Of a stretch of DNA of 64,000 bases, positions 1 through 11,690 are shown piece by piece. Positions within the stretch are counted from its first letter, which is position 1. Every line of letters starts with the position of its first letter. The position numbers and the translations under genes are program-made. The stretch comes from Prorocentrum cordatum (Eukaryota; Sar; Dinophyceae; Prorocentrales; Prorocentraceae): positions 492,057 through 556,056 of the forward strand of contig CAUYUJ010003570.1 of the NCBI GenBank assembly GCA_963575745.1, in the 5' to 3' direction. The notes under the pieces were generated by a model. That model worked only from the letters and a program-made list of their open reading frames with translations, ran no database searches and was not told where the DNA came from.

Positions 1-3000
1 AGCTTACCCCAATACGCAAACACATCATGCTGCTGCCACTCGTTGTGGAACTCACTGGGCTGCCCGAGGAAAACGTCGTCGCTATCAACATTCGTTCGCC
101 GCCGCACGCTCACGGGTCCGCCCTGCCAGCGTCGCGACACCAACTGATTGTGCGTGTCCCACATCCCGCAGACGCAGCAACGCCCACTGGCCCTCTCCTC
201 GCAATCGCCCTCCGAGTGCCATCGAAGCCACTCCCAGACGGCAGGCGTCCGCAGCATCAGCTGCGTCACGCTGACCACGTAGCAAGAATGTCCAGGCCGC
301 GGCATCCCACGGACGGGCACGCTACTCACGCTGTCCCACGAAGCCGCGCGAATACCATCTACGCGAGGCACGTCCATCTCTCCAGGGCTCGGCGGGGGCT
401 GAGCCGGGCGCTCCGACACGAACAAACTCTGCGGCCCGAACGCCGCGGACACCAGCTCTTCCCGACGGCGCTGTCTTCGGGCTGCCTCGCGTTGCTGCGT
501 TCGTAAGTACGCCTCCCGGTTTCGGTCCTGCGCCTGCTGCCTCGCCAAGGCCGCAGCCTCCCGCCCCTGCTGCAACCGATTCTGGACCTCGGCACCCTCC
601 AGCCGGTGCGACCGATCGCGCGTCGCCTGGAGCGCGAGCCAGCAGCGCTGCGCCAGGGACCTCATCTGATGCTCGCAAGAACCGAAGCACGCATGGGCAC
701 GCACATACCCGAACAGCCCAAAGTGGTCTGACAAATGGAATTTGCAGCCCTCGAAGAACACTTTCCCCTTCCCTACCAAATGCACCTTCGCCCAAAGCTC
801 CGCCCCGAATATAACCCGGTCCCGTCTCTGGCCGACAGCCCCCCTCTCGCCGAGACCCGAGTAAAACTTGTTCCCGGGGCAGCCCCAAGAACGACCCTCG
901 TACCAGGTGTCCTTCAAACGCAGCTGCTCCACGGCGGCCTGCACCTGGGAGTCCGTGCTGTTCATGTCGCCCAGAATGAGCAGCCGGTCGCAAACTTCCG
1001 CGCAAGTCCTCGTAATCTTCTGAAGTATCGCGCGACGCCGTTCCCATGGCGAACCCGCGGGCAAGTGGACCGCCGCCACGTTCACCCACCCCGCGCCGCC
1101 CGCGCCCCCGCCTCCGGGAACTTCGACCCGGCACAGCACGCACGGGTCCTCCCCTGACAAAGCCTTGCCTTCCGCACGCAGACCGCGCCTCACGTACAGG
1201 TGCACGTACCCCCTGGACTCGTGCGCATGGGCCACGCCAACCAATTGGAATTCCGCCTCCAGCTCCTTGTACGCCTCCTCGCCCTCGCATTCCTGCAGAG
1301 CAACGACATCAACCCCGCGCGCCTGCCTCCAACGGAGCACTTCGCCCAGGACCGCCGCGCGCTGGTCGCGGTCGCTCCAGGAGGGCGGCGCCACGGCCGA
1401 GCGATGCCCACCAGCGATATTCCACGTGGCAAACGACAACGTCGACGCGCCCTCCAGGCCCTCCTCTTCGCCAGCCTCACCCGCCGCTTCCCCTGGCACA
1501 GCCGCCCTCGGCAAGCTCGCGCCCGTCGCGCTGGGCGCCGAAGCACCCGCGCGAGGCACGACGCCGAACGCGCCCAGAACGTCGCGGCATTCCTGCTCCG
1601 AAAGCAACAACTCCATGACATCCCGCGCCCCCCGCGCGCCGACGCCCGCCCGGAACGACGCGAATGCGCCCCGCAGCACGCGACACACGTCAGGCACGAA
1701 GGACTCCGCCGACGCATCCAGCACGCCCGCATTCGCCAGGCGCCCGACACGGCCCAGCAGAAGCCCGAGCGCGCAGGCGATCCTCTGCGAAGGAACACGA
1801 ACGCGCGGCGCGTCCCCGAACTCCACCGCCGGCGGGCGCCGCCCAGCACTGGCACCGAGCGGCCGCAGCAGTGCGTCGATATTCCGGGCGATTCGCCCTG
1901 CCACGTCCTCCCTGCGGGCCCGATCGTGCACGCGCACTGCGAGAGACTCGGCTCGCCCGAGCGCCTCCCCCGGCCGACCAGACGTAACACTCACAAACAT
2001 CCAATCCTGCGCGACACCAGATCCGCTCAGTGGGTCCACGGCGACGACCATTAGCAACTCCTGCTTGTCACTCACGGAGTTCGCATCCCACACGCTCGTC
2101 CAATTGTGCGCAATCCGGGCAAAATGCTCCGGGGTCTCCTCCGCACCAACGTGCCGGCCTACCTTTGCCGAAGCCACAGTCGTCGGCAGCCCCAACCCCG
2201 CGCACAACTGCCTCGCCACCTTCAAGAAGAACTCCAGCGCCTGGCCCTCCAGCCTGCCCTCTGCCAGCGCGCTCTCCGCTCGCACGTTCACGACCCACTT
2301 GTCCACGCGCAGCGCGCAGCCACCGCGGACGTCCCCGAACGCGTCCTTCATCCTCTTCGCCGCCTTATCCAAACTCTTATGCAGGCGCGGGGCCACCAGC
2401 GCGCCCATGGCCTCCTTCACGGCGCTCATATGCAGCGGGCCCATGCTCGGAGCCACGGAATCGAACACTCGCTCATCCCACGCCCCAGACGCCTCCCACC
2501 GCTCCACAATCAAGTCGACCACGCCGCGCAGGAACCCCTCCCTGTCACCCGAACCCGAAGACTCATGCGTCAGGCGCCCGGCAGCAGCCGTCAGACGTTC
2601 GCGCAAATCCTCCCGGGACGCACAAGCAGCGAGGGCACCGACATCAACAAGCAGATCCCGCGCGGCGCCCTTCTCCTCCCGCGTCGCGAAGCGCACCCGC
2701 CTCCGGTCCAGAAGCCTTTCGGCCACGGCACGGAGGCGCCGCGCCGCGACGTCGTCCTCTCCAGCCTCGGCAGCAACGGCGCTGTCGAGCTCGGACGCGA
2801 ACGGCGGCCCCTCCTCACCCCACAGCCAAGTGTCCTCATCCACCACTCTGCCCGCCCCTCTCAACCTCTCCGCCTGAGCCGCGGCAACGGTCTTCAAACG
2901 ACCCAGCAATGTCTCCGCCGCGCGTTTCTCCTCCTCAGTCCAGCAGTCCGCCTCGCAGTACCCGTATTTCCGCAACGTGCGGGAAGCGCGAGCCTCCAGT

Positions 3001-5080
3001 CGCAACTCGAAGCGTCGCCGCTCCCGGAACGCCGTCGTATGCCTGGCCCTCATGAAGTCCGCATACTCCGGCAGGTCCTCCTCGAACACCAAGTCCCAGG
3101 GATGCTTGACGCGCGTCGTGGCGACGAAACCGATCCCTGCAACGGCCGCGGTCTTCGCTGACAGGTGCACGCGGACTTTCGCCAACGTCATCCCCTGCGC
3201 CTTCCAGTGCGTCAACGCCCATGCCAGCTGCAACGGGTAGTTCTCGCGCCACACGCCCTCCTCCATGGTGGAAGACACTCTCTGCCTCCAAATGGGCACC
3301 CAGTTCCGCCGCCCCTCGTCTCCCGGGAAAAACGACCGCGGCCGACCCTGCCCGTCTGTCCCTAGATCGATATCATCGAACTCGACGAACACGCAGAGGG
3401 GCGCATGCAAATCCGGCCGAGCGCCATTGTGCGGGTCGGCGCCCTCGGGCCACATGTAGCCGCGCAGCGTGCCCATCGCCCCGTTCATGAGCCCCGCCTC
3501 AACCCAGAGGTTCTGAGTCAACAGCACGCGGGCCCCTTCGCAGACGAACAGCTCGTTCTCGAGTCCGCGGAAGTCCTCGGACGCCATCTGGTCTGGCCTA
3601 GACTTCTGCTTTTTCTCCTTTTTGTCGTGGTAGGCACGCAACGCCGCGATGGGCTTACCACTCGCAGCGGCTACCTGGTACAACCTCTCCATGTTCACTC
3701 TATCGGCGCCACATGCACCCGAGGCCCGATCCTTCCTGCCGTCCATCAGCAGCGGGGCCGTCTCGAAGGCCGCCAGCTCCTCCCTCCCCTCCTTGGTCAT
3801 TTGCAGCACCGACCTGTTCCGGCGCTTCAACCACGCATGATCCCGCTGCTCCCAAGTGCACTGCGCCATGCCTTTCGTGACCTCCAAAAAGCGATCAGCA
3901 TCCTGCCTGTACTCCGCCTGCCGCTCCTTCGACAGCCCCTCTTTCTCACCGCGCCACCGGTGCACGCGCCGGAGCACGGCCACGTCCTGGAACGTATCGC
4001 GCACGAAACTCCCATTATTCACTAACCTGTCCGTGCTCCAGGCGTCGTCGGGGGTCCGCTCCGCCCCCCTGGGCTTGTTCTTCGCAGACCCCCCATACGC
4101 GCCCATCCGGTACAGGGGGTCATCGCCGATTGGCGGCGCCTGCTGCGGATCCCCTGCGAGCACGGCATCCTTCCCGCCGAGATACACTGGCCTCGCACCC
4201 TGCGCCGCACGCTTCGCCGCAACACCAAGAGTATCCTGCACCTTGAACTCGATCTTGCCCAGCATCTGCCGCCCGATCATGCTCATCTCATCCAACACAA
4301 ACAACCTCGCCTGACGCAGTCGAGTCTGCGTCTTTTGAAACCGGTCCCCGTCCTTGCGTACCCAAGGGCCGCAATATCCCACCGGCACACCGAACGCCCT
4401 GTGCAGGGTGGTCGCGCCATATTTCAACTGGAACGAGGCGCACCCGGTGGGAGCGGCGAGCAAGCAGCAATTCCGCTCCTCCTCATCAATCTCTTCAGGC
4501 CCTCGCCGGATTTCGCGCACGCCGCGGCGATCTTGATCCAGCCTCGTCCTCGGGGCAAACTGCCGGACCCTCTTTCGCCTCGCGGCTACGAAACTGCGCA
4601 CGGTGCGCGATTTCCCCGTGCCGGCCACGCCCGTGACCATCAATCTCAACGGGTCGGCCTCCGAATGGCGCTCGTCCATGACGATGTCGTGGGCGAACTT
4701 CTGCCAGGGGTCGAGATTGGCGCGCTCGACGACCTCGGCCCCGTCGCCTACCTTGGCCTTTCCGTACCACTCATCCCGGAGCTTCTCCAGACGCCCTCTC
4801 TCGCTCGTCGACACATTGCACGCCTCGCTCAACCAATTGAAGTCCCTGGGGTTCACCCGGACCCTGCAACGCACCTCATCGCCCGCAACATCCCCGACGC
4901 GCACGTCCGCCGCCTGCACAGCAGGGCCTGCCGCGCTGACGCGCTCATCGGCTGGGCGGCGCTCCCACTCGGACACCTCCCCCGCGGCCGCAGCAGACTC
5001 AGCGCCCTCCCCCGGCCGCGCCTCGCGTAAGACAGCATCCCGAGCCTCCTCGTTCGGGTCCTCGTCCCGCGCAGCACGAG
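1..5080 (-). CDS. H1 polyprotein, Pif1-like helicase plus C-terminal EEP endonuclease (partial, runs off left edge)
   Basis: One open frame without a stop from about 5,080 down to base 1. The helicase unwinds donor DNA for rolling-circle transposition. Walker A GVAGTGKS lies near 4,610-4,635, motif Ia AAPTGCASFQLKYGATTLHR near 4,400-4,450, Walker B LDEMSM near 4,280-4,297, motif III GDPQQAPPI near 4,130-4,160 and the late motif ALTHWKAQGMTL near 3,183-3,220. About 560 residues of unrecognised, Arg/Ala-rich sequence follow. An EEP (APE-like) endonuclease begins at ATWNIAGG near 1,406-1,432, with LQECEG near 1,285, LILGDMNS near 958-983 and LSDHFGLF near 710-738, so the usual Asn, Glu, Asp-x-Asn and SDH positions are all present. 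Downstream is an Arg/Gln-rich helix and a CC-x-C-containing tail. The frame differs from the upstream Rep frame; the switch lies near 5,050-5,090. The C-terminus is missing. Confidence 0.85.
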
Positions 5081-8000
5081 TCTGTCCACCAAGTCCTCCA
5101 CTTCCTCCCCCGACTCCGCCTTCTCGCTGTCTCTGTCATCGTCGCCGCGCCCAGAGCCATCATCGGACGCCTGCCCCCCGGCGCCGCCCGCCGCCTCCTC
5201 TGCCCCCGCGCCCCGCCCCTGCTGTCGCGCCTCATGCCGCCTCACCATTTCGCGTCGCGTCCGGCGCAGCAGCTCCCGGTTGCTAGCGACCCCGTCCTCC
5301 AGGATGGCGCCGAGCACTTCCTTGTAGAACGGGTTCGCGCGCTCGTACTGCTCCACGACCCACGCCGGAACCCACTGGCGGAGCATGGGGTCAGTGAGCA
5401 TCTCCATCATCATATGCCCCCAATACTGATCGCTCTGCCCCCCCCAGGCCCTTCCCCCCGACTTGAGCCAGAGATCCTGCACGCCCAGGAACCGCTCGCT
5501 TCCAGCATCCTGGCCAGCACCGCCCGCCAAAGGCTGAACGAACTCCGTGGCCCCAATGCAAGCCGCCGGCACCGGCCGGACGTCCCTCAGCATCTCCTGT
5601 TCGATCATGGCCTTGCGGTCCGCGGTCGCCATGTGCCGCCAGTGCGCGATGACGTTCGCCCGCGCGTACGCCTCGTGGCAGGCGTGCTGCACGTTCGCGC
5701 ACTCCGAGCTATAGCCAGGGGTCACCTGCAGACACACCGCAGGGTTCCCGCGCCTCAGCTTCCCGCGGTACACAGCGTACTTCCAATAAAATTCGAACAA
5801 CGACACATCGCGCACCTCTTCCACCGAGATGGACTCGTCGCCCCTGGCACGCTGCCGACGCACAAACTCCAGGCGCTTGTCGAATTTGTCCACTTTGCTA
5901 TCCCAGTGCACAGGCTCGTCATCTGCCTTGTCCCGCAGCGCAGACGCAGGCTTCAGGGCGCGGGCGCCCGTCGTGTTGAGAGTCACGACGGGAAGCATGG
6001 ACAAAACCATGGGCAGGCGCAACCCCAGCAACGCCACCTCGTAACAGTGGTAGTCCCGCTCCCCGAGCATCCGAGCAAAGAACTTCTGAATGGAGCGCCG
6101 AAGGAGATCAGTCCCTTCGCCCTCTGGGACGTAAGCGCAGACCTCGTTGACGGCGTCGTCGAGCATCTCCTTGATCTTCCGCGAGCCCTTGGGCGCCTTC
6201 GTCGCGTACTTCGTGACGTACTCCACGACCGCCCACAAGTTCAGAACGGGACGCCAGTCAATGTTCCCCATGTTGGCCAACAGCACGTGCTCCTCGTAAC
6301 TATTGCAGAGCCTGTCGTTCCGCGGAAACACCGCCTGCCAGTGGCCCTCCCGGCGGCCCTTCTCCATGCGGAAGGGCCGGGGCCCGACGCGGCCCCACCT
6401 GTCGCGCGGGAAGTCATATCGGCAGAACACGCACCCCTCCTTCCCGCGAGCACACGCGTGAACCCCGAGACGCGGCGGCCCCATGCCATGCTTCGTGTGC
6501 CGCGCCACCCTGTTCACCAGCGCAGCCACCAGTCGCCGAACGGGATGCACGTCCAACTTCCCCGACGCCTCGGACGCAAAGGCCTCGTCCAGAACCTTCC
6601 GCAAGTTCAAGCACTCCGGCGCAGAAGCGGGCACGCAACGCACCGCCCGGCCCTCCGACGTCTCGCGCGCAGCCTCGCCCTCCATCTCCACGTCCACGTC
6701 GAAGGCGCCAACCTCGTCGTCCCACGTGTACCTGCACGCGCCCGCGTCGTCGTAGCACGGGTTCCACTCCGAGACCACGCGCCCGAAGAACTCATAGAAC
6801 CGCTTCTCCAAAACGATCTGCAGCCCGACGCCCTCACGCTCCAGCTTCAGCACGCCGAAGTCGGGACCAGCACCCCCTAGTCGCTGCCCGCGGGCCCCGT
6901 GGGGGACCCCAGCAGGTCTCGACCCCCGAGCAGCACCGGGGCCCTCAACGCCATCACCATCCTGAACGTCTTCCACGGGATCACCCCCCGCCACTTCCTC
7001 CGGCGCTGGATCCTCTGGCCCGACGCGCTCGAAAGCAACGTCGGCCTCCGCCCCCTGGCCGCGGGCGCCCTCCTCCCCTTGCACGAGAACCAGCCACCCT
7101 CGATCCACCAGGGCGTCGAGCAGCGCAGAAGCCCTGCCGACGAACTCATCCTCGTCGTCGCCCGCGCCATCTTCACTACATGATCCCGAAGCCGCAGAGC
7201 CCTCACCCGCAGGAGCCCGCGGCGCACGCTGGCCAGGCCGGCCGGCAACGGCGCGCAGGACCTGCTCCAGGGCAGCGAGGGCAGCACCACGACGCCTCCG
7301 CTCCTGCAGGGGCCAGGCCAGCGGTCCTGCCTCAAGCGAGGGCAGGCACGCCGCCACGTCGCTCGCCACGCTCGGCGGAAGCATGTCCCCCTCCCCGTCC
7401 ACGTCCGCGCGAACCCGCGCAACCGCCGGCCCAGGCAGCCCCACGCTGAACCCGTGGTAATGCAGATTGCCACCCGCGCCACACTCGGCCCGGGCCATGG
7501 CCATGTACTTGAACTGCTCCGAGTGGGGCAGCACGGCGGGCATCACCATCCGAATGTTCAGCTCCACACGCAAGGCCATCATGTAGGCCACCAGGTCCGG
7601 GTTGTCCCGCGCGAAACGGAAGCGCCCCTCTCGCCCGTCACCAACCCAATCCCCCAAAGCACGGTCTCCCGCCGCCCGCGCCCCTGGACCTCCCCCCATG
7701 CGCTGAATGTCATACGCGGCGTTGTAGAACGGATTCTGCGTCCACCAAATGGACGGATGACGGCCGAGCCCGACGACATCCGGCACAAGCGCGCGCCCTC
7801 GCTGAGTCCGGCCCTTTCCCGCCGGCAGATCCAGCTCGCGGAGGAAACGCCTGCCGACCGGCTCGGCGCCGTCCGCCAGAGTGCCCTCGACCCAGGGCGG
7901 GTGCCAGGACAGGTGCTTCACGGTGCTCTGCAACTTCTTCGACTCATACGACCAGTGCATGGTGGTCGAGGGCACATCGCGCCCCACGTTCGCGAGCTGG

Positions 8001-8617
8001 CCCACCAGGATCCGCACGCGGTCCTCGCTCTCCAGGATTTGCCTGAGCCCGCCCTTCGTCATCACACTTGGGCCCTGGACCCCGAGGCCCGCGCGCCTGT
8101 ACATGGTCCGATACACCCCAAAGCCCTTGCCCCGCGCCTCGTTCAGGAGCAGCACGTTCACCATGGCCCACATCACGCGCTGGCCACGCGGGCCGCCGAC
8201 GAACTGCCCGGTGCGGTAGCGCATCAGGTGCTGCACCCAGTCCTGCACGGACACCCGCCGGGGACGGTCGTCGAAGAGGTCGCCGATGCCCATGGGAAAC
8301 TCCAACGGGAACGCCCTCGCGAAACGCCCGATGGCGCGCGCCGGGACCGGGTCCTCGCTCTGTCCGGGCCAGCCGTAAATCAAGCGCTCACCCGTCCGCG
8401 CGACTGCCTCGTCCTCGTCAAACTCCGGCAAGTTCTCCTCGACGCACCCCGTGTCCCTATCGCGCGCAGCTGCCACGAACGTTCCCGCCATGGCCAGCTC
8501 CAGCATCACCTCGTCCAAGACCGACTCGCGAGAGACGCCGCCCTCCGCGCCGGCGGCGAACTGGCCCTGCACACGGGGTCGCATCCAATCGACAAGGAAC
8601 TCGACGCGCACGCGCAC
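5060..8617 (-). CDS. H1 polyprotein, Helitron Rep (HUH-Y2) segment
   Basis: Rep nicks and rejoins single DNA strands in rolling-circle transposition. The frame carries a Helitron-like N domain and then the Rep core. GNLHYHGF near 7,450-7,475 (about residue 385) is the metal-binding HUH motif in its HYH form. The conserved Helitron stretch with RNDRLCNSYEEHVLLANMGN is at about residues 750-785, and WAVVEYVTKYATK near 6,200-6,235 (about residue 800) holds the two catalytic tyrosines four residues apart. After this comes the usual RMLGERDYHCYEVALLGL block. An acidic linker (GDDDRDSEKAESGEEVEDL) ends the frame near 5,085. The same frame runs on to 4,853, but the acidic, more plausible sequence continues one base out of phase, leading into the helicase. 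The upstream neighbour overlaps in another frame near 8,610. Confidence 0.85.
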
Positions 8618-9657
8618 GCCACGCGGTCCCTCTGCACGGACGTCACGGCGTTCTCCTCCCGCGCCGCAGCCAGCAGGCGGCCGAACAGGTCCTCCGTCGT
8701 CTCGTCGTCACCAAACTTCAACCCCTCCACCAAGCCCTCCGCCTCCGGCTGCAACCCCGCCCACCATCGCTGCACTGCCCCACCATACTCAAACTGCGCC
8801 TTGTCGAGCCACGCACTGAACACGTCGTGATCGACGGCCATGGCTTCATCGTCCACGCCGACGTCGAACTCCCCGTCAGCCGCCGCGTCGGCATCCCCCT
8901 CGGCCGCGGCCTCCGCGCCGCCCTCGTCGCCTCCCCGCGCATCGTCGCCCTCGCGGCCAGCAGGCTCGCGCCCGGCGTCGTCGCGGGGCCCGACGAAGTG
9001 CACGTCGAAGCCCGCGGCAATGAACTGGCGCGGCGTGACGACGTCGACGCCACAGGGGACGCAATCCCGAGCAATAGCCTCCGCTTCCGTCACGGGCCCA
9101 AGCTCCTCCGGCTCCCCGGCCTCGCCCCCCGACGGCAGGACGCCGTCTTCGCTCTCTCTCGGCGCGTAGGACGCGAGGATCTCGTCGTCCGGGAGCACGT
9201 CAAACAGGCGCGGGTCGTAGTACTTGTGCATGGGCTCGTCCGCAGTACCCCCCAGGCGCCAGGGCCCATACGTGCCCGCAAACGCACACAACGCCCGGAG
9301 CACGTGCCCACAGTAGCGCCAGCGCACGTGCAGGCCCTCCACGACCTCCTTCCCGAACCCTACATTCCGCCGCAACATCAAGCTGAAGGGCACTTTCCGG
9401 GGGTGCCAGGGCAGCACCACCCGCGGCTCCACGTTCTCCTGGAGCTCCCTCCCCCTGCCTCCATGATCGTACTCGATGATCACGTCCCCGCTGAGCAGCA
9501 CCTCCACGACGCGCCCTGGGAAGACCAGGCGCCCGTGCAGGTCCACGCCGAAGCGCTGCCGCTCCTCGTCCGTGCAGCCCGCGGCCATGCGCTCGGGGCG
9601 GCGCGGGTCGTCGGGGCGCTCGCCGGGCCCGCGCGCCGAGTTCACGCGGTCCCCCAC
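8610..9657 (-). CDS. H1 polyprotein, segment upstream of Rep
   Basis: A segment of about 350 residues with no domain I can name. It begins VGDRVNSARGPGERP immediately where the preceding frame stops (9,642), and the join reads smoothly as a one-base shift in or near a run of five G at about 9,660. Hydrophobic, structured-looking sequence (LHGRLVFPGRVVEVLLSGDV) comes first, then a tract rich in Asp, Glu and Ala around 8,830-9,000. The Rep frame takes over near 8,610-8,640, again by a one-base change. It sits exactly where Helitron polyproteins have the poorly conserved region between the DUF6570-like part and the Helitron-like N domain, so I infer it is part of the same protein. Confidence 0.65.
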
Positions 9658-11690
9658 GCGGAACCCTTCATGAGCTCGTGGCGCCGCGAGAACCCTGCCA
9701 CGTCCCGCGGGAACCAGATGATGTTCTTACGGAACTTGCGCAGCCCCGTGCGGGACACCGTGGCCAGGTGCACCTGCATGTGGTCCAGGGCAATGAGCAG
9801 GCTCTCCGTGAGCGTAGCCTGGTCGAACAGCTCGCGCAGGTCATCGGACGGGAAGCGGAAGCACGGATCCATGTGGTTCTGCGCGGTACGGAGGCCCACC
9901 ACCTGATACAGGTCGTCCTCCGTGGCCGCGGCCGCGGCCTGCTTGTCCAGGTCCTGCCTGCACCGCATACACACGCCCCTGCACTCCAGAGCGAAGCCGT
10001 CCGGCGGGTCGCGCGGCGGCACCTCGTCCCACTCGGCCACCTCCGTGCTGCACGCGGCCAGCCCGTCCCCGCCGCGCCGCAGCAGCAGCATCTCCTCCGC
10101 GAGCTGCTCCGGCGGCTCGAAAGCCGGGTGGAACGCCGGGAACCGCTCCTGGCACTCGTGGCACGTGAACTTCACCATCCGCGTCAGGATCGCCTGCGCC
10201 GCCTGCACCGCCCGCACGGACGCGTCGCGCAGCTGCACGTCGTACTTCGCCACGCGCAGCGGCACCGTCTTCAGCGCCAGCAGCATGCACTTCTGGTGAA
10301 CGTCCCCTGCAGCAACACGCGCTCGTTGGTTTACACGCCCTCCGCAGCGCTCGCGCAAACGCGCCTCCGGACGAATCTCCCAATGCTCCGATTCTGGCGC
10401 TGATCCAAACACAAACGACTCCGCGACGCCCGGGCCGGCACCTTCCGACGACCTTCCAGGCGCCCATCTGGTCCGAATAACGGCCCGCAAATCATTCCCG
10501 TACCGACCGCGCTTCTTCGCTCGGCGCCCCCGGCCACGACCCGCGCGACCCGCCCCCCGAGCTCCCTGACCGGCCTGCTGCAGCGCGTCGAGCCCCTCCT
10601 TCGCAGTGCGCTCGCCCGCGCCGCCCTCGGGCAGTAGCCCCGCCACGCCGGCGTCCTCCTGCAGCTGGCCCACCCAGACGCGCCCGGGATTCTCCCCCTC
10701 CTCTGCTCTGCGTTCCCGCGGGCCCAGGCCCCGCCACCACGCCCCCGCCATGTGCGCGGGCTCCGTCCACCCGGCAGGCCGCTCCACAGGCAACACGACC
10801 ACGTCGTCATCCAGGACCACGTTCGCTGCGAAGCCGGCCGCGACCCGCGACTCGCGCCGCCACAGAGCCTGGAAATCGTCCGCATCGCCCCCGCCCGGCT
10901 CATTGCAGCACCGCACCGCCCGCCACTGCGCCCCGCCGCTCTCGGACACGACCGGCGTCTGCAACATGCTACACTCGAAACGCACACGGGGCCACTTCGA
11001 GCGACGACGGAAATCCTCCTCCACGGCTACCGCCTCCCAAGACGAACGCTCCGCGCTCGGCCCACGACCGCGCGCGCGATCCTCCAACTCCAGCAGCACG
11101 CGCCCGAACCGTCCTGGCCGCCCCGGCTCCATCAGCGCACTCCACAACTTATCGCCGTCCGACCCCTGGATCCGAAAACTACCCCGTTCGCACTGACGGC
11201 ACGACACCAGGTACTCGCGGACGGCACCGACCAATGCCACCATCCGCTTGTCCTTGAGGTGGGGCACAGACGCAACTGCCCACGCCCGCGCATCCCCACC
11301 TCCGGTTCGCGACAATCCCGCGCGGCGCGGCGCGCTCCCGCGCCCTTCCTCGGCCGCTCGCGCCCCCGCCAGGTCTGCCTCCGTCGGCGGCCCAGCACCC
11401 GCGAAACGCACCAGCTCCGCATCGAGCGCGCTGCGCACCTCGCGCGGCAGCGGCGCCGCGTCTTCTTCCGAGGCGCACTCATGATCTGACGCAGAACGCT
11501 CGTCGTCGCAATCCGAAGCCGATAACTCCGCCATGCCGCCGCAAGCCTCGTCACCACCGCCCTCCTCATCCACGGCTCCGCGGACCGCACCGCCCGCTTC
11601 GGCCCATTCTTCGGCGGACGTCTTGCGCTCGAGTCTCCGGCGCCCCCGGCGCGCCTCCGGCACCTCCGCGCCCCCCTCGCCAGCTCGCCC
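9642..11690 (-). CDS. H1 polyprotein, DUF6570-like Cys-rich segment
   Basis: About 670 residues. The C-terminal 200 carry paired cysteines (FTCHECQERFP near 10,150; CRGVCMRCRQDL near 9,960) followed by LTESLLIALDHMQVHLATV and RKFRKNIIWFPRDV near 9,700-9,830. That pattern, a Cys-rich knuckle then a helix then a basic strand ending in FPxDV, is what the DUF6570 region of Helitron polyproteins looks like. The N-terminal part is acidic and serine-rich (SASDCDDERSASDHECASEE). The frame enters near 11,690, where it picks up the fourth copy of the basic KTSE motif as RRRLERKTSAEE. It stops at 9,642 and the next frame continues the protein. Confidence 0.65.
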   Translation of the reverse strand, partial: GRAGEGGAEVPEARRGRRRLERKTSAEEWAEAGGAVRGAVDEEGGGDEACGGMAELSASDCDDERSASDHECASEEDAAPLPREVRSALDAELVRFAGAGPPTEADLAGARAAEEGRGSAPRRAGLSRTGGGDARAWAVASVPHLKDKRMVALVGAVREYLVSCRQCERGSFRIQGSDGDKLWSALMEPGRPGRFGRVLLELEDRARGRGPSAERSSWEAVAVEEDFRRRSKWPRVRFECSMLQTPVVSESGGAQWRAVRCCNEPGGGDADDFQALWRRESRVAAGFAANVVLDDDVVVLPVERPAGWTEPAHMAGAWWRGLGPRERRAEEGENPGRVWVGQLQEDAGVAGLLPEGGAGERTAKEGLDALQQAGQGARGAGRAGRGRGRRAKKRGRYGNDLRAVIRTRWAPGRSSEGAGPGVAESFVFGSAPESEHWEIRPEARLRERCGGRVNQRARVAAGDVHQKCMLLALKTVPLRVAKYDVQLRDASVRAVQAAQAILTRMVKFTCHECQERFPAFHPAFEPPEQLAEEMLLLRRGGDGLAACSTEVAEWDEVPPRDPPDGFALECRGVCMRCRQDLDKQAAAAATEDDLYQVVGLRTAQNHMDPCFRFPSDDLRELFDQATLTESLLIALDHMQVHLATVSRTGLRKFRKNIIWFPRDVAGFSRRHELMKGSAWGTA

